Positions 4,503 through 5,076 of a stretch of DNA of 5,076 bases are shown here, in pieces (the first letter of the stretch is position 1; each line of letters begins with the position of its first letter). This DNA is from Pseudomonadota bacterium (GTDB lineage Bacteria > Pseudomonadota > Gammaproteobacteria > Steroidobacterales > Woeseiaceae). The notes beneath the pieces were generated by a model. The model searched no databases. It was not told the DNA's origin and worked only from the letters and a program-made list of their open reading frames with translations. The DNA is taken from assembly GCA_022565135.1 (NCBI GenBank), contig JADFKA010000156.1, forward strand, positions 1 through 5,076, written 5' to 3'. A program made the position numbers and the translations under genes.

Positions 4503-5076
4503 ATGAGCACTCAATTGCGACCAGATTATGTAAAATTAGGATGGCTGCCAGTACTGCTGTTTTGCTGGCCGGCATTGAGCAGTGCGCAAGTCCCGGTGGA
4601 CAGCAGCGGTGAGCCGCTTGGCGAGGTTGAGCGCAGCTCCGGGTACTCCCTGACCAGCACTGAAGACATCCCGTTATTGACCGCCGCACAACTCGAAGAA
4701 CTCGTCGGGCCCATCGCCCTCTACCCGGATGATTTGCTGGCCATCGTGTTGTCGGCCTCAGCGTACCCATTACAAGTCGCCCAGGCAGGTCGATTTCTTG
4801 ACGATCTGATCATCGACTCATCGTTGCAACCCAACGAATCCTGGGATGACTCCGTCGTCGCCCTGACAAATTATCCCGAAGCCGTCGAATTGTTGAACGA
4901 CGACCTCGACTGGACCTGGCGTCTCGGTGAGGCAGTCGTCGCACAGCAGTCCGACGTCATCGCAGCTGTGGAAGCATTTCGCGACCGCGCCTACGCGGCC
5001 GGCAATCTCAAAAGCGATGACTACCAAACCGTTTCACTGGACGACGGCATCATTGAGATTACGCCCGTCGAAGATG
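4503..5076 (+). CDS. Secreted DUF3300 protein, N-terminal part (runs off the window)
   Basis: My translation from the ATG at 4503 gives 191 open codons to the window edge. A strong Shine-Dalgarno GGAGG (4494-4498) lies four bases before the start. Residues 1-28 look like a Sec signal: Arg6 and Lys11, the core LGWLPVLLFCWPAL (12-25) and the cleavage motif SSA before Gln29. After a polar linker the DUF3300 domain begins near residue 60 with LTAAQLEELVGPIALYPDDL, a hallmark of the family, and continues with AYPLQVAQAGRFL. It goes on through WDDSVVALTNYPEAVELLNDD and DWTWRLGEAVVAQQSDV to AAGNLKSDDYQTV, all in the usual order. DUF3300 proteins are envelope proteins of unknown function, often several hundred residues long, so more than half may lie outside. 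The family call is confident; the role is unknown. The inverted repeat at 4464-4479 may bear on its regulation. Confidence 0.92.
   Translation, partial: MSTQLRPDYVKLGWLPVLLFCWPALSSAQVPVDSSGEPLGEVERSSGYSLTSTEDIPLLTAAQLEELVGPIALYPDDLLAIVLSASAYPLQVAQAGRFLDDLIIDSSLQPNESWDDSVVALTNYPEAVELLNDDLDWTWRLGEAVVAQQSDVIAAVEAFRDRAYAAGNLKSDDYQTVSLDDGIIEITPVED

Noticed and set aside
4501..5027. Minus-strand frames opposite the DUF3300 gene
   Set aside because: The plus strand has a clear signal peptide, ribosome site and DUF3300 motifs; the antisense frames have none.

Overview
The window looks like chromosomal DNA from a gammaproteobacterium-like bacterium. The evidence is moderate-to-high GC content (judged by eye, not computed), Gram-negative export signals (Tat, Sec and probable lipoprotein leaders), a DUF3300 gene, and a queuosine-pathway gene among small conserved proteins of unknown function. 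No tRNA, rRNA, CRISPR array, transposase or phage gene was seen. The region is gene-dense and no gap exceeds about 180 bp.

Left half, minus strand (bases 1981 down to 1): four closely packed reading frames that look like one operon. In transcription order they are an 8-cysteine zinc-ribbon-like protein (1981-1622), a Tat-signal-bearing short-chain dehydrogenase (1608-529), a 77-residue frame joining the start of QueC to the end of QueE (525-292), and a single-pass membrane-anchored protein cut by the window edge (283-1). The gaps are 13, 3 and 8 bp. The third frame is the most notable item. It keeps the QueC ATP-binding loop and the QueE C-terminal tail, and lacks the rest of both enzymes. 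This is what an in-frame deletion between neighbouring queC and queE genes would leave. If real, this locus can no longer make preQ0, the precursor of queuosine.

Middle, minus strand (3195-2164): a 343-residue zinc-dependent alcohol dehydrogenase of the MDR superfamily. It keeps the three catalytic-zinc ligands but has lost all four cysteines of the structural-zinc loop, which is also shortened. It has a strong ribosome binding site and probably its own promoter. An AT-rich hairpin spans its stop codon, and the 182-bp gap beyond it holds a second short hairpin and the probable promoter of the left operon.

Right half, plus strand: an 82-bp divergent region (3196-3276 plus the start) separates the dehydrogenase from a 193-residue probable lipoprotein of unknown function (3277-3858). 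Then come a secreted SnoaL/DUF4440-like NTF2-fold protein with its own extended -10 promoter (3944-4405) and the start of a secreted DUF3300 protein that runs off the end (4503-5076). These three share export to the cell envelope, but nothing in the sequence ties them to a single pathway. No complete new multi-gene system is apparent. The strongest leads are the que deletion chimera, the Tat-exported SDR and the structural-zinc-less dehydrogenase.
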